A DNA stretch of 64,000 nucleotides, taken from NCBI RefSeq assembly GCF_022921095.1, contig NZ_CP095053.1, positions 1,468,501 through 1,532,500 on the forward strand, written 5' to 3'. Below the pieces are notes generated by a model that worked only from the letters and a program-made list of their open reading frames with translations, was not told where the DNA came from and searched no databases. Position numbers and translations under genes: made by a program. This stretch comes from Hymenobacter aerilatus (lineage in GTDB: Bacteria; Bacteroidota; Bacteroidia; Cytophagales; Hymenobacteraceae). Below are positions 9,384-17,537 of the stretch, one piece after another; the first letter of the stretch is position 1; the number at the start of each line of letters is the position of its first letter.

Positions 9384-10847
9384 TTAATCGACCGCCTCGC
9401 CTAATAGCGCTGCGCCGGTAGTACTCGTTGCCAGCACATTCACATAGTCACCCTTCTGGAAATTACCTTTCGGGAAGATAACCACCTGGTTCTGGCTGTT
9501 GCGGCCGCTTAGCTGTTCCTCTGAACGTTTGGAACGACCTTCTACCAGCACCTTGTGCACGCGGCCTACCATGCGAGCGTAGCGGGCGCGGGCATGCAAC
9601 TGCTGCCGGTCGATGATTTCCTGGAGGCGGCGCTTCTTCACGTCTAACGGAATATCGTCCTCCAATTTGCGGGCGGCCAGCGTGCCGGGACGCTCCGAGT
9701 AGAAGAAGTTGTAGCCCATGTCGTACTGCGCGAAGTCGAGCAGGGTGAGGCTATCTTGGTGCTCTTCCTCGGTTTCAGAGCAGAAACCGGCAATCATGTC
9801 GGTGGAAATGGCGCAGTCCTCACCCAAAATACGGCGGATGGCGTTTACGCGCTCCTCATACCAAGGACGGTCGTAGGTGCGGTTCATCAGCTTGAGCACG
9901 CGTGAGTTACCACTTTGCGCGGGCAGGTGGATGTACTTGCAGATATTCTCGTGGCGCGCCATGGTGTGCAGCACCTCATCGGTGATGTCCTTGGGGTGGG
10001 AGGTAGAGAAGCGCACGCGCAGCTCGGGGCTTACTAGCGCCACGCGCTCCAATAGCTGGGCAAAATTCACTGTTTCGATGCCGTCTTCGCTAGCCCACTT
10101 ATAGCTGTCTACGTTCTGACCGAGCAAAGTAACTTCCTTGTAGCCAGCTGCCACCAGTTCGCGGCACTCCTGCACGATGCTATGGGCGTCGCGGCTCCGC
10201 TCGCGGCCGCGAGTGAAGGGCACTACGCAGAACGAGCACATATTGTCACAGCCACGCATGATGCTCACGAAGGCTGTGATGCCGTTGCTATTCAGGCGAA
10301 CGGGCGTAATGTCGGCGTAGGTTTCCTCGCGGCTCAGCAGCACGTTCACGGCTTTCTGGCCGCCATCTACCTGTTTAATGAGCTGGGGTAAGTCGCGGTA
10401 AGCGTCGGGACCTACGACCAGATCGACCAACTTCTCTTCCTCCAGAAACTTACTTTTCAGGCGCTCGGCCATGCAGCCCAGTACGCCCACCAGCAAGCCG
10501 GGGTTGCGCTTTTTGTGGCCGTTGATCTGCTTGAGGCGCATCCGCACGGTTTGCTCGGCCTTTTCGCGGATAGAGCAGGTGTTTAGTAGCACCAGATCGG
10601 CACTGTCCAGCTGCTCAGTAGTGTCAAATCCTTCCTCAAACAGGATGCTCGACACGATTTCCGAGTCGGAGAAGTTCATCTGACAGCCGTAGCTCTCGAT
10701 GTAGAGCTTGCGCTGCCGACCGGTGCGGGTGGCCGGGCTCACGCGCACGGCGCCGGAGGGCTCGTGGGCGTGCGTGGTGGCGTCTACCGACGGTGTATCG
10801 AGGGTAGGGGTATCTAGAAAATCGAGGGTAATCAGCGGTTGAGACAT
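9384..10847 (-). CDS. miaB: tRNA-2-methylthio-N6-dimethylallyladenosine synthase MiaB
   Basis: This is a radical-SAM methylthiotransferase that adds the 2-methylthio group to i6A37 of tRNAs reading UNN codons. Landmarks are the MTTase N-terminal domain ([37 protein letters not shown]), the radical-SAM cluster motif CDNMCSFC, and a C-terminal TRAM domain. The ATG at 10847 ([10 protein letters not shown]) is preferred over 10871, because a TACCTTTG -7 box at 10885-10892 would leave almost no leader for the upstream ATG. A miaE gene that acts on the product of this enzyme lies at 27.5 kb. Confidence 0.95.
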   Translation of the reverse strand: MSQPLITLDFLDTPTLDTPSVDATTHAHEPSGAVRVSPATRTGRQRKLYIESYGCQMNFSDSEIVSSILFEEGFDTTEQLDSADLVLLNTCSIREKAEQTVRMRLKQINGHKKRNPGLLVGVLGCMAERLKSKFLEEEKLVDLVVGPDAYRDLPQLIKQVDGGQKAVNVLLSREETYADITPVRLNSNGITAFVSIMRGCDNMCSFCVVPFTRGRERSRDAHSIVQECRELVAAGYKEVTLLGQNVDSYKWASEDGIETVNFAQLLERVALVSPELRVRFSTSHPKDITDEVLHTMARHENICKYIHLPAQSGNSRVLKLMNRTYDRPWYEERVNAIRRILGEDCAISTDMIAGFCSETEEEHQDSLTLLDFAQYDMGYNFFYSERPGTLAARKLEDDIPLDVKKRRLQEIIDRQQLHARARYARMVGRVHKVLVEGRSKRSEEQLSGRNSQNQVVIFPKGNFQKGDYVNVLATSTTGAALLGEAVD

Positions 10848-10884
10848 GGAGGCGCGCAGCTTCAGCTTCACATTTTGGGAGCGG

Positions 10885-10892
10885 CAAAGGTA
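10885..10892 (-). promoter_or_regulatory. -7 box TACCTTTG upstream of miaB
   Basis: The minus strand reads TACCTTTG, matching the Bacteroidota -7 consensus TAnnTTTG. No TTG at the usual 19-21 bp spacing is clear, so this is a partial promoter match. Confidence 0.4.
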
Positions 10893-10968
10893 AGGTTTTT
10901 ACCGCAAAAATGACAGAATGGCAGAGGCGGAGATGGGCTGATTAAGGATGAATCGATGTGTAAATGAT

Positions 10969-11078
10969 TGTCATCCTGTGCTTACGAAGGACCCTCTCAC
11001 GTTGGGACGAGTCGTTGGTACGCCTGTTGTTCTGTGCCCTGTGTCGCCGCTTGATACGCGGAACGCACAGGACCACAA
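10969..11078. repeat. Degenerate copy of the dispersed palindromic repeat, family A
   Basis: The left half begins TGTCATCCTGTGC, then CGAAGGACCCTCTCACG and GACGAGTCGTTGGTACG. The right half CGCCGCTTGATACGCGGAACGCACAGGACCA resembles the reverse complement of the left half of the 12190-12309 copy. The arms are mutated and no longer pair well. Confidence 0.55.
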
Positions 11079-11100
11079 TCATCTACGCATCACCATTTCA

Positions 11101-11420
11101 CTATCTCACCATTCTCAGCACCATACGGATGTCTGGTACTCGTTGGAAGGTTACGCCGTCGAGCAGGCTAGGGCGCCCGTGCTCGAACACCTGAGTGTCA
11201 TGGTAGGAAGCGTGCATGGCTGGAAAGTTCAGCTTCGCCGCCGGAAGAATGTTGGATTTGAGTGAGTTGCTGCCTGTTGCAAACGCCTCAATAGTAGTAC
11301 TATAGCGCGTGAGCAGGCGGTACTGTGTGACCTGATAGACCTTCGACATAATCGAACAACTTGCCCTTGGTGAGCAGCTGTAGCTGGCAGTGGTCGCAGG
11401 GACGCAGCTTCGTAAGTGCT
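11101..11420 (-). pseudogene. Possible frameshifted gene remnant
   Basis: On the minus strand one frame reads KLRPCDHCQLQLLTKGKLF up to about 11345. An adjacent frame continues VYQVTQYRLLTRYSTTIE and on to the stop at 11101. Read together across a one-base shift they look protein-like, while neither frame alone has a good start. I do not recognise the family. It may be a decayed gene or a chance pairing. Confidence 0.25.
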
Positions 11421-11526
11421 TGAGAAAAAGGCTATTGTCGGCACTGAAGGCCACCAGATAGGAAGCGGGCATGGCAGAAACCATGTGGAGGGTAGAAAAG
11501 CCGATAAGTTCCCGAACTTACCGCCC

Positions 11527-12183
11527 ATGAAGCATCGCGTTGACCTAACTACTTGGAACCGCCGAGAGCATTTTGCGTTCTTTTCTACCTTCGATGAGCC
11601 CTTTTTTGGGCTGGTGGCGCCAGTCGACTGTACCCAGGCACGGGCCGAAGCAAGACGGCTGGGCGTGTCGTTTTTCCTGTATTACCTCTACCATTCCCTG
11701 CAAGCCGCCAACCAAGTGCCGGAGTTCCGCACACGCATCGAGAACGGCGAAGTGTACCAATACGACCAGATACACGCCTCCGCTACCATCGGCCGGGCCG
11801 ACCACACGTTTGGCTTTTCCTTTATTGAACTGCACGATGCGCTGCCTGATTTCGTAGCCGCCGCCACTGCCGAAATAGCGGCTGTGCAGGCCAGCACCGG
11901 CCTGCGGCTCAACGACACTACCGGCCGCCCCGACGTGGTGCACTGCTCGGCCATCCCGTGGGTGCGCTTCAGTGGCCTCACCCACGCCCGCAGCTTCCGC
12001 CACCCCGACAGCTGCCCCAAGATTTCCTACGGCCAAACGTATGAGGAAAACGGCCGCCTCTGGCTGCCCGTAGCCGTCAACGTCCACCACGGATTAGCCG
12101 ATGGCTACCACGTCGGGCAGTTTCTGGCTGCGTTTCAACAGGGGCTGAATGGAGGAGTTGAGGGTAGGAAGGCGGGAGGGTAG
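11527..12183 (+). CDS. Chloramphenicol acetyltransferase-like protein
   Basis: This is a CatA-fold acyl-CoA-dependent acyltransferase. The ATG at 11527 gives MKHRVDLTTWNRREHF, matching the CAT N-terminus, where a W-R-EHF segment is conserved. The following FFSTFDEPFFG, SFFLYYLYHSLQAANQVPEFR and the active-site motif HHGLADGYHVGQF (HHxxxDG) are in place. Length (218 aa) is standard for trimeric CATs. Many chromosomal Bacteroidota homologues have unknown acceptors, so resistance should not be assumed. It lies between two copies of the family A repeat. Confidence 0.88.
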   Translation: MKHRVDLTTWNRREHFAFFSTFDEPFFGLVAPVDCTQARAEARRLGVSFFLYYLYHSLQAANQVPEFRTRIENGEVYQYDQIHASATIGRADHTFGFSFIELHDALPDFVAAATAEIAAVQASTGLRLNDTTGRPDVVHCSAIPWVRFSGLTHARSFRHPDSCPKISYGQTYEENGRLWLPVAVNVHHGLADGYHVGQFLAAFQQGLNGGVEGRKAGG

Positions 12184-12189
12184 GAAGTG

Positions 12190-12309
12190 TGTCATCCTGA
12201 GCATTCCGCACATCAAGCGGCGACGAAGGACCTTATGACGGTAGAACGACCATTATACCAACGACTACGTTCTTACGTGAGAAGGTCCTTCGCTAGGCTC
12301 AGGATGACA
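12190..12309. repeat. Dispersed palindromic repeat, family A
   Basis: A 120-base element with ends TGTCATCCTGAGC and GCTCAGGATGACA. Internal inverted motifs are GACGAAGGACC and GGTCCTTCGC, and the centre holds CCAACGAC. The arms pair imperfectly. Related copies are at 3181, 10969 and 31441. Confidence 0.75.
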
Positions 12310-12319
12310 TACTCGCTTT

Positions 12320-13594
12320 TCACTCACTCACTTCCGCGCCCAGCACTTCTAACATCGCCTGCGCTTTCAGCAAACACTCCGCGTATTCCTGCTCTGGCAC
12401 AGAGTCATAGGTGATGGCCGAGCCGACCTGAAATGAGAGGTAGCCCGTGTCGGCGCGGTATTGCAGGCTGCGGATAACCACGTTGAATTCAAAGTTGCCA
12501 TCGGGCCACGCGTAGCCGAGGCAGCCGCTGTAGAGGCCGCGGCGAGTACGCTCGTAGTGTTCAATGAGCTGCATAGCCCGAATTTTGGGCGCACCAGTCA
12601 TGGAGCCCATCGGGAAGGTAGCGCGCAAGATGTCTACCAGGTCTGCATCGGGTCGTAATTCAGCTTCTACGGTCGATATCATCTGCCACACGTGGCGGAA
12701 AGGGTAGAGGCCAAACAGCTCTGGCACTCGCACCGAGCCAGTTTCTGCCACGCGGGCCAAGTCGTTGCGCACTAGGTCTACAATCATCAGGTTCTCAGCG
12801 CGCTCTTTTTCGCTGTGGAGAAGCCGTTGGCGTTGCTGCTCGTCCTCGTCCGGAGTAGCCCCGCGCCGGATGGTACCTTTAATCGGCTGCGAAATAATAC
12901 GTGTACCCCGACGCTGCACAAAACGCTCAGGCGAGGCGCAGAGTAAGTAGTGGTCGGCTACCTTATAGAAGCCCGCAAACGGCATCGGAGAGGCTTCGTT
13001 CAGCCGCAGGAACATAGCCACCGGATCAAGCACAACATCCTCCGCGAAAAACTCCATACACAGATTCAGCTCATACACTTCACCATTCAGAATGTCTTCG
13101 CGCACGGCTTCTACGGCCGCCAGGTAGTGGGCTTTGGGTAGGCGTGGCTGCATAGTAGCAACGCGAGGCACGGCCGGGGCAGGCGGAGTAGTAGTCAGAA
13201 TCGCCGCTAATACCCCGCGGGTATTGCCATGAATTTCCACTGCCTCGTCGCGCCAGTGCAGCCAGGTTTGGGGCGTGAAAAAATGCAACGCGGGCCAATC
13301 CAGACCAGTGAAGTTTTGGCTGTGCAAGGCCTCAATTTCGTTTTTTAGCTCATACGTCAGGATGCCGAAGCGCGGTCCGGCCTGGGGGCCTTGTTGCATC
13401 CACGAGGACAGCTCAGCCAAACAGGTCGGCGAATCCGCCGCATCGGCTACGCCCAGCAGCCGGTCGAATGGCCCGCCAGGGTAGGGGGCGTGGTGATTGG
13501 GCTCGTAATAGGCGCAGTAGCGAAACTGCACCGCCCACTGTAGGGCCCGCGCCCGAAAATCGGGTGGCAACTCAGAATAAGAAATAGTCAGCAC
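12320..13594 (-). CDS. pabB: Aminodeoxychorismate synthase component I (PabB)
   Basis: This is a chorismate-binding enzyme converting chorismate with ammonia to 4-amino-4-deoxychorismate for folate synthesis. The chorismate-binding core shows PIKGTIRRG; the Lys here distinguishes PabB from TrpE, which has PIAGT. Also present are SEKERAENLMIVDLVRNDLAR, GSMTGAPKIRAMQ and the C-terminal GSAITYDSVPEQEYAE. The N-terminal tryptophan-pocket domain is short, as in Bacteroidota PabBs. The start is a GTG at 13594; no in-frame ATG lies nearby. A CATCTTTG box, close to TAnnTTTG, is just upstream. Confidence 0.92.
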   Translation of the reverse strand: MLTISYSELPPDFRARALQWAVQFRYCAYYEPNHHAPYPGGPFDRLLGVADAADSPTCLAELSSWMQQGPQAGPRFGILTYELKNEIEALHSQNFTGLDWPALHFFTPQTWLHWRDEAVEIHGNTRGVLAAILTTTPPAPAVPRVATMQPRLPKAHYLAAVEAVREDILNGEVYELNLCMEFFAEDVVLDPVAMFLRLNEASPMPFAGFYKVADHYLLCASPERFVQRRGTRIISQPIKGTIRRGATPDEDEQQRQRLLHSEKERAENLMIVDLVRNDLARVAETGSVRVPELFGLYPFRHVWQMISTVEAELRPDADLVDILRATFPMGSMTGAPKIRAMQLIEHYERTRRGLYSGCLGYAWPDGNFEFNVVIRSLQYRADTGYLSFQVGSAITYDSVPEQEYAECLLKAQAMLEVLGAEVSE

Positions 13595-13641
13595 AGCACA
13601 AAGATGCAGCGGTAATGGTAGGTAGGGGACAGATTTTACCC

Positions 13642-15141
13642 CTATAACGCCGCCAGGGCCACTTTTGCTTTGGTATCAGTACTGTTTTTGTACTCATGCT
13701 TTGGATAGCCCAGCGCCTTCTGAAAATAAAACCGGGCCGTATCCTCTTTGCCATCAGTCTGATACAGATACCCCAGCTGCAGGGCCGACTGCGGCGCAAA
13801 ATAATAGGGGGCCGCACCCGCCAGAGCAATCGTGCGCGCATAATAAAGGCGGGCCGAATCGGGCTGACTGAGTAGGTGCCAGGCACGGGCCTGGCGGTAG
13901 GGCCATTCCAGCCGGTCGCGCAGGGGGGTAGTGGGCGAGGGGGCGAAAGTACGTAGTGTGGCCAACGCCTCGGGGTAGTAGCCGCCGTCGGTTTGCAGGC
14001 GGGCGCGGGTGAGGGTACGGTGCAGGGGTAGGGCGTCGTCGTAGAAGCGCTGGGCGTAGTGGTCTTCCTCTAGCACGTCGCGGCCCTGCGCGTCTATCTG
14101 CCGGCGGTACTGCGCGGCCGCCACTTGGTTGCCGCCCAGCCAAGTGGCCAGATAGAGCTTGAAATATGCGTCCTTACGGTAGTGTTGGCCCCGGTATTCG
14201 CGCAAAAACTGTAGGTTTTCTTTTTCTGAGGCGGCGTACTGACCCTGGTACAGCAGCAGGTCGGCGGCCATGTGGTGCAGGTAGGGCAGCGGCAGGTAGG
14301 CAGCGCCGGTAGGGCGGCCCCGGTATGCGGCCAGCGCTGCCGCCGTGTGATGCAGCTTCTTCTGCTGACTCATCACTAAATAGCTGAGCAGCAGATTGTC
14401 GGGTTGTTGCGCAGCCAGCTGCTCAAACTGCCGGGCCGTGGCTTCGCCATCTTTCAGATACGTTTCGCGGAGCAGGGCCAAGATCAGGCGCGACTCCAAT
14501 TGAAAATCGTGGGGCGAGCGGGCGGCGGCCGTCAAGTTTTGTAAGCCCGTTTCTACGCTGCCCGGCAGACCCAGTAGCTTCAGAAACCAGCGGTAGTTTT
14601 CGGGCAGCGAGCCGATGAAAAACTGGAGCATCCCCAGCGTCTTGCGTGCTGGTAGGTAGGCAGGGTAGCGCCGGACCACGGTCTGCATTTGCTGGTAGGC
14701 CTGCCGCAGGTTCCACGCCCCCCGGATTTCGTGCCCAAACGTGACTTGGGCTGCCGCCTGGTGCAGCCGGATTTCGGCGCGGGCGTAGTCGGGTAAGGCG
14801 CCGGTTTGCTTTTCCAGCAAGGCCAGTCGTTGGTCCTGCGCAGCTATGGTGGCCGCGTAGCGCCCGGCGTCCTGCAACACCAGCAGTTCCGCAAACTCGA
14901 TGCAGTCCTGCACCAGCAAGGTGCCGGCAGCCTGGGCTGGCTCGGTATGCAGCAACGCGCGGGCCGTAGCAGGCCGTAGTTTGAGTAACTCCGCATACGC
15001 ACGGGCCGCGGTGGACGTCAGGGTAGGCAGCGTTTCCCGCAGAGGTGCAGCTATGCCGAGACGCGCAGAAAACAGCAAGGCGGCCAGCCACACGCCGCCG
15101 ACCATGCGGGAAGCAAGTAGGGTAGAAAACCAACTCCTCAT
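13642..15141 (-). CDS. Exported tetratricopeptide-repeat protein
   Basis: A 499-residue protein with an N-terminal hydrophobic export segment (about residues 12-31, ending GIAAP). The rest is a helical array rich in Ala, Leu, Arg and Tyr, with several TPR-like units, for example RRYPAYLPARKTLGMLQFF, the central YQGQYAASEKENLQFLREY, and the C-terminal LQLGYLYQTDGKEDTARFYF. TPR proteins scaffold complexes in the periplasm. No catalytic motif is visible and the partner is unknown. It follows the zinc-ribbon gene after a terminator, so it is probably a separate unit. Confidence 0.8.
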   Translation of the reverse strand: MRSWFSTLLASRMVGGVWLAALLFSARLGIAAPLRETLPTLTSTAARAYAELLKLRPATARALLHTEPAQAAGTLLVQDCIEFAELLVLQDAGRYAATIAAQDQRLALLEKQTGALPDYARAEIRLHQAAAQVTFGHEIRGAWNLRQAYQQMQTVVRRYPAYLPARKTLGMLQFFIGSLPENYRWFLKLLGLPGSVETGLQNLTAAARSPHDFQLESRLILALLRETYLKDGEATARQFEQLAAQQPDNLLLSYLVMSQQKKLHHTAAALAAYRGRPTGAAYLPLPYLHHMAADLLLYQGQYAASEKENLQFLREYRGQHYRKDAYFKLYLATWLGGNQVAAAQYRRQIDAQGRDVLEEDHYAQRFYDDALPLHRTLTRARLQTDGGYYPEALATLRTFAPSPTTPLRDRLEWPYRQARAWHLLSQPDSARLYYARTIALAGAAPYYFAPQSALQLGYLYQTDGKEDTARFYFQKALGYPKHEYKNSTDTKAKVALAAL

Positions 15142-15148
15142 ATAGCAA

Positions 15149-15178
15149 AAAAGGAACGACCCACGGGCCGTTCCTTTT
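15149..15178 (-). terminator. Terminator of the nif3/zinc-ribbon operon
   Basis: A 10-bp stem (AAAAGGAACG/CGTTCCTTTT, arms 15149-15158 and 15169-15178) is followed on the minus strand by a T run. It starts about 18 bases after the zinc-ribbon gene stop. Confidence 0.75.
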
Positions 15179-15196
15179 CAAAAGATAACCGGAGGC

Positions 15197-15946
15197 TTAC
15201 TCGCCACGGGCAGCTACGTCGGCCAGAATCCGGCCGCAGTGCTCGCACACAATGATTTTCTTATGCGACATAATATCGGCCTGGCGCTGTGGGGGCACCG
15301 TGTTGAAGCAGCCGCCGCAAGCGTCGCGCTTTACGGGCACCACGGCCAAGCCGTTGCGCACGTTGCCACGAATGCGGGTGTAAGCTGTCAGCAGACGCTC
15401 CTCAATGGGCTGGGTAGCCTCACCGCGCTCGTCCATGAGCTTCTTCTCGTCGGCTTCGCTTTCGCCTACAATGGTTTGCAGCTCAGACTGCTTATTATCG
15501 AGGTCCTTACGGCGCTCCTCAAGGCGCTGCTTGGTACCGCTGATTTCGGTGTTTTTCTGCTCAATTTGGTACTGAGCTTCTTTGATTTTCTTCTCCGAAA
15601 TCTGGATTTCCAGCTTTTGCAACTCAATTTCCTTGGCAATAGCCTCGTACTCACGGTTGTTGCGCACGTTCTGCTGCTGATCCTCATACTTGCGGATGAG
15701 GCCGTCGGCGTCCTTCGCGTTTTGCTTACGCTGCTTGATCTGGTCGTTCAAGCCCGAGATTTCCTCGTCGAACTTGCTCACGCGCACTTCATAGCCGGCA
15801 ATTTCGTCCTCCAGATCCCGCACTTCTTCGGGCAAGTCGCCCCGCACGCGCCGAATTTCATCGAGCTGCGAGTCAATGCGTTGCAGGTTCAGCAGTGCTT
15901 CCAGCTTACTGGCAACGGGGGTATCCGCGGAGGTATTAGAAATCAT
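15197..15946 (-). CDS. Coiled-coil protein with C-terminal C4 zinc ribbon
   Basis: A 249-residue protein. Residues about 15-185 are almost continuous coiled coil (Glu/Lys/Gln heptads). Residues about 205-242 form a zinc ribbon of the CxxC-x(n)-CxxC type (CGGC and CEHCGR). This family, often annotated as a C4-type zinc ribbon protein, is regularly found beside NIF3 genes, as here, where its start overlaps the nif3 3' end by 11 bp. It probably binds nucleic acid or the ribosome, but no activity is established from sequence. Confidence 0.88.
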   Translation of the reverse strand: MISNTSADTPVASKLEALLNLQRIDSQLDEIRRVRGDLPEEVRDLEDEIAGYEVRVSKFDEEISGLNDQIKQRKQNAKDADGLIRKYEDQQQNVRNNREYEAIAKEIELQKLEIQISEKKIKEAQYQIEQKNTEISGTKQRLEERRKDLDNKQSELQTIVGESEADEKKLMDERGEATQPIEERLLTAYTRIRGNVRNGLAVVPVKRDACGGCFNTVPPQRQADIMSHKKIIVCEHCGRILADVAARGE

Positions 15947-17036
15947 ATCGAACGGGGTTGGTCAGGGTCTCTGCAATTAAGACCGCAAATTTACGGGTAA
16001 ATGCGCTGGTAAGCAAGTCCAGAAAGATCTCGCTGGTAAACTGTTCACTTTCGTAATGGCCCACGTCGCAGAGCATGAGCTGGCCTTCGGCGGCAAAGTA
16101 CTCATGGTATTTCAAGTCCCCGGTTACGTAAGCCTGCGCACCCGCCGCCCGTGCTTTGCCGGTCAGGAAGCTGCCCGCCCCGCCGCACAGGGCTACCGTT
16201 TTAATAGGCTGTTCAAACTCCGTATACTTCACCACCGGCACACCCAGCGCCGCCCGTAGCCGCGCCCGAAACGCCTGCGGGGGTAGGGCCTCCGGCAACT
16301 CGCCTACCATGCCACTGCCCACATCCTGGTGCGTGTTTTCCAGCTTTAGCAGCTCGTAGGCGACTTCTTCGTAGGGATGCGCCTGGTGCAGCGCCCGCAG
16401 GGCGGCTCCTTGCAGGTGCAAGGGTAGGAGCACTTCCACGCGTTGCTCCTGAGCCGTTTCGGGCTGGCCGGGGGTACCCTGAAAGGGGGTTGTGTCCGTG
16501 CCGGGCGTGTACGTACCCGTGCCGTCAGTGCGGAAGCTGCACTCGGAATAGTTGCCTACCTGGCCGGCACCGGCGGCATAGAGCGCCTGCAATACGGCTT
16601 CGGTGTGAGTAGGTGGTACATACGTAATAAGCTTGCCCAGCGTGCCAGATTTAGGATCGAGGATGCGCAGATTTTGCAGGCCAAGCTTTTCGGCTAGCTT
16701 GCGGTTGACGCCGTGGCGCACGTTGTCGAGGTTGGTATGGGCCGCGTAGAGCGCCACATCGTGCTTTATAGCCTTTACTAGTGTTTGCTCTACCTCATTG
16801 GCGCCCGTCAGGCGCTTCAGGGGTTTGAAGATAAGCGGGTGGTGTGCCACAACCACATTGCAGCCCCGCGCAATGGCTTCATCTACTACGGCCGGCGTGC
16901 AGTCGAGCGCAATAAGTACCCCCTTGATTTCCTGCTGCGGGTTGCCGCATTGCAGCCCGGCATTGTCGTAGGATTCCTGGTAGGCGAGGGGCGCTGCTTG
17001 CTCCAGCACGCGCATGAGGTCGGCGAGGGTAGGCAT
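15936..17036 (-). CDS. NIF3-like dinuclear metal center protein (YqfO/YbgI family)
   Basis: This is a member of the NIF3/DUF34 family, hexameric proteins with a dinuclear metal site. The N-terminal half has VVVAHHPLIFKPLKRLTG with the metal-binding His pair and AAHTNLDN with the Asp. The middle insertion (about residues 130-235) is the CutA/PII-like domain of longer members. The C-terminal half ends with CGGAGSF, AYVTGDLKYH and CDVGHYESE, which supply the remaining His and Glu. I chose the ATG at 17036 (MPTLADLM); the frame stays open further upstream but does not look coding. It is co-transcribed with the zinc-ribbon gene. Biochemical role is debated. Confidence 0.92.
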   Translation of the reverse strand: MPTLADLMRVLEQAAPLAYQESYDNAGLQCGNPQQEIKGVLIALDCTPAVVDEAIARGCNVVVAHHPLIFKPLKRLTGANEVEQTLVKAIKHDVALYAAHTNLDNVRHGVNRKLAEKLGLQNLRILDPKSGTLGKLITYVPPTHTEAVLQALYAAGAGQVGNYSECSFRTDGTGTYTPGTDTTPFQGTPGQPETAQEQRVEVLLPLHLQGAALRALHQAHPYEEVAYELLKLENTHQDVGSGMVGELPEALPPQAFRARLRAALGVPVVKYTEFEQPIKTVALCGGAGSFLTGKARAAGAQAYVTGDLKYHEYFAAEGQLMLCDVGHYESEQFTSEIFLDLLTSAFTRKFAVLIAETLTNPVRYDF

Positions 17037-17537
17037 GGGGGTAGGAGGAAAAGTAATACGCAAAAATAACGCAACAGACGGGTTGAAATCAGATCCTTGG
17101 TTAAGCCAACCCAAAGGGGATAGTTTAAGACTGTTGCCTGTATTCAGCGCAAACGATTTTAGCTTTTCTGTAACGCAAACGTTTGTGTAAGCTATTGAAA
17201 AAAAATACGTCTGCTGTGGTTTCAAGCCAGATTAAGGCATAATGAATCGTTTTTTTATTTCGACTACTATTTTTTCCTGTTGTAATTCAATATAATTAGC
17301 TCAGCTTATATAGGTTATATGAAACGGCGCAGCGAATAATAGCCATAGACACGTCTTGGCTCCGCTGCTTTTTATTCATCCGTAGTGCAAAAAAAGGGGC
17401 TTTTTACGCAAAAAATTGCAAACGTTTGCACTCAGTGAATAAGCTGGCTTTTATTTCCTGTATCCAGCACTTTAGATGCATACCATTCCAATCAGTTTTC
17501 CTACCAATAACCCTTTCACTAAAACATTCTATAAAGT
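17037..17537 (+). promoter_or_regulatory. Long leader of the SusCD operon with LacI-type operator palindromes
   Basis: This 500-base spacer between divergent genes has no convincing coding frame. It is AT-rich and carries two copies of the AAACGTTT core: ACGCAAACGTTTGTGT (about 17174-17189) and the perfect 14-bp palindrome TGCAAACGTTTGCA (17417-17430). Both match the TGnAAnCGnTTnCA pattern of LacI/CcpA-family operators. The second could overlap the -33 region of the susC promoter, which would fit repression in the absence of an inducing sugar. No lacI-like gene is in the window. Confidence 0.5.

Noticed and set aside
11527..12183. Chloramphenicol resistance gene
   Set aside because: The acetyltransferase has the CAT fold and active site, but chromosomal relatives often act on other acceptors, so resistance cannot be claimed.
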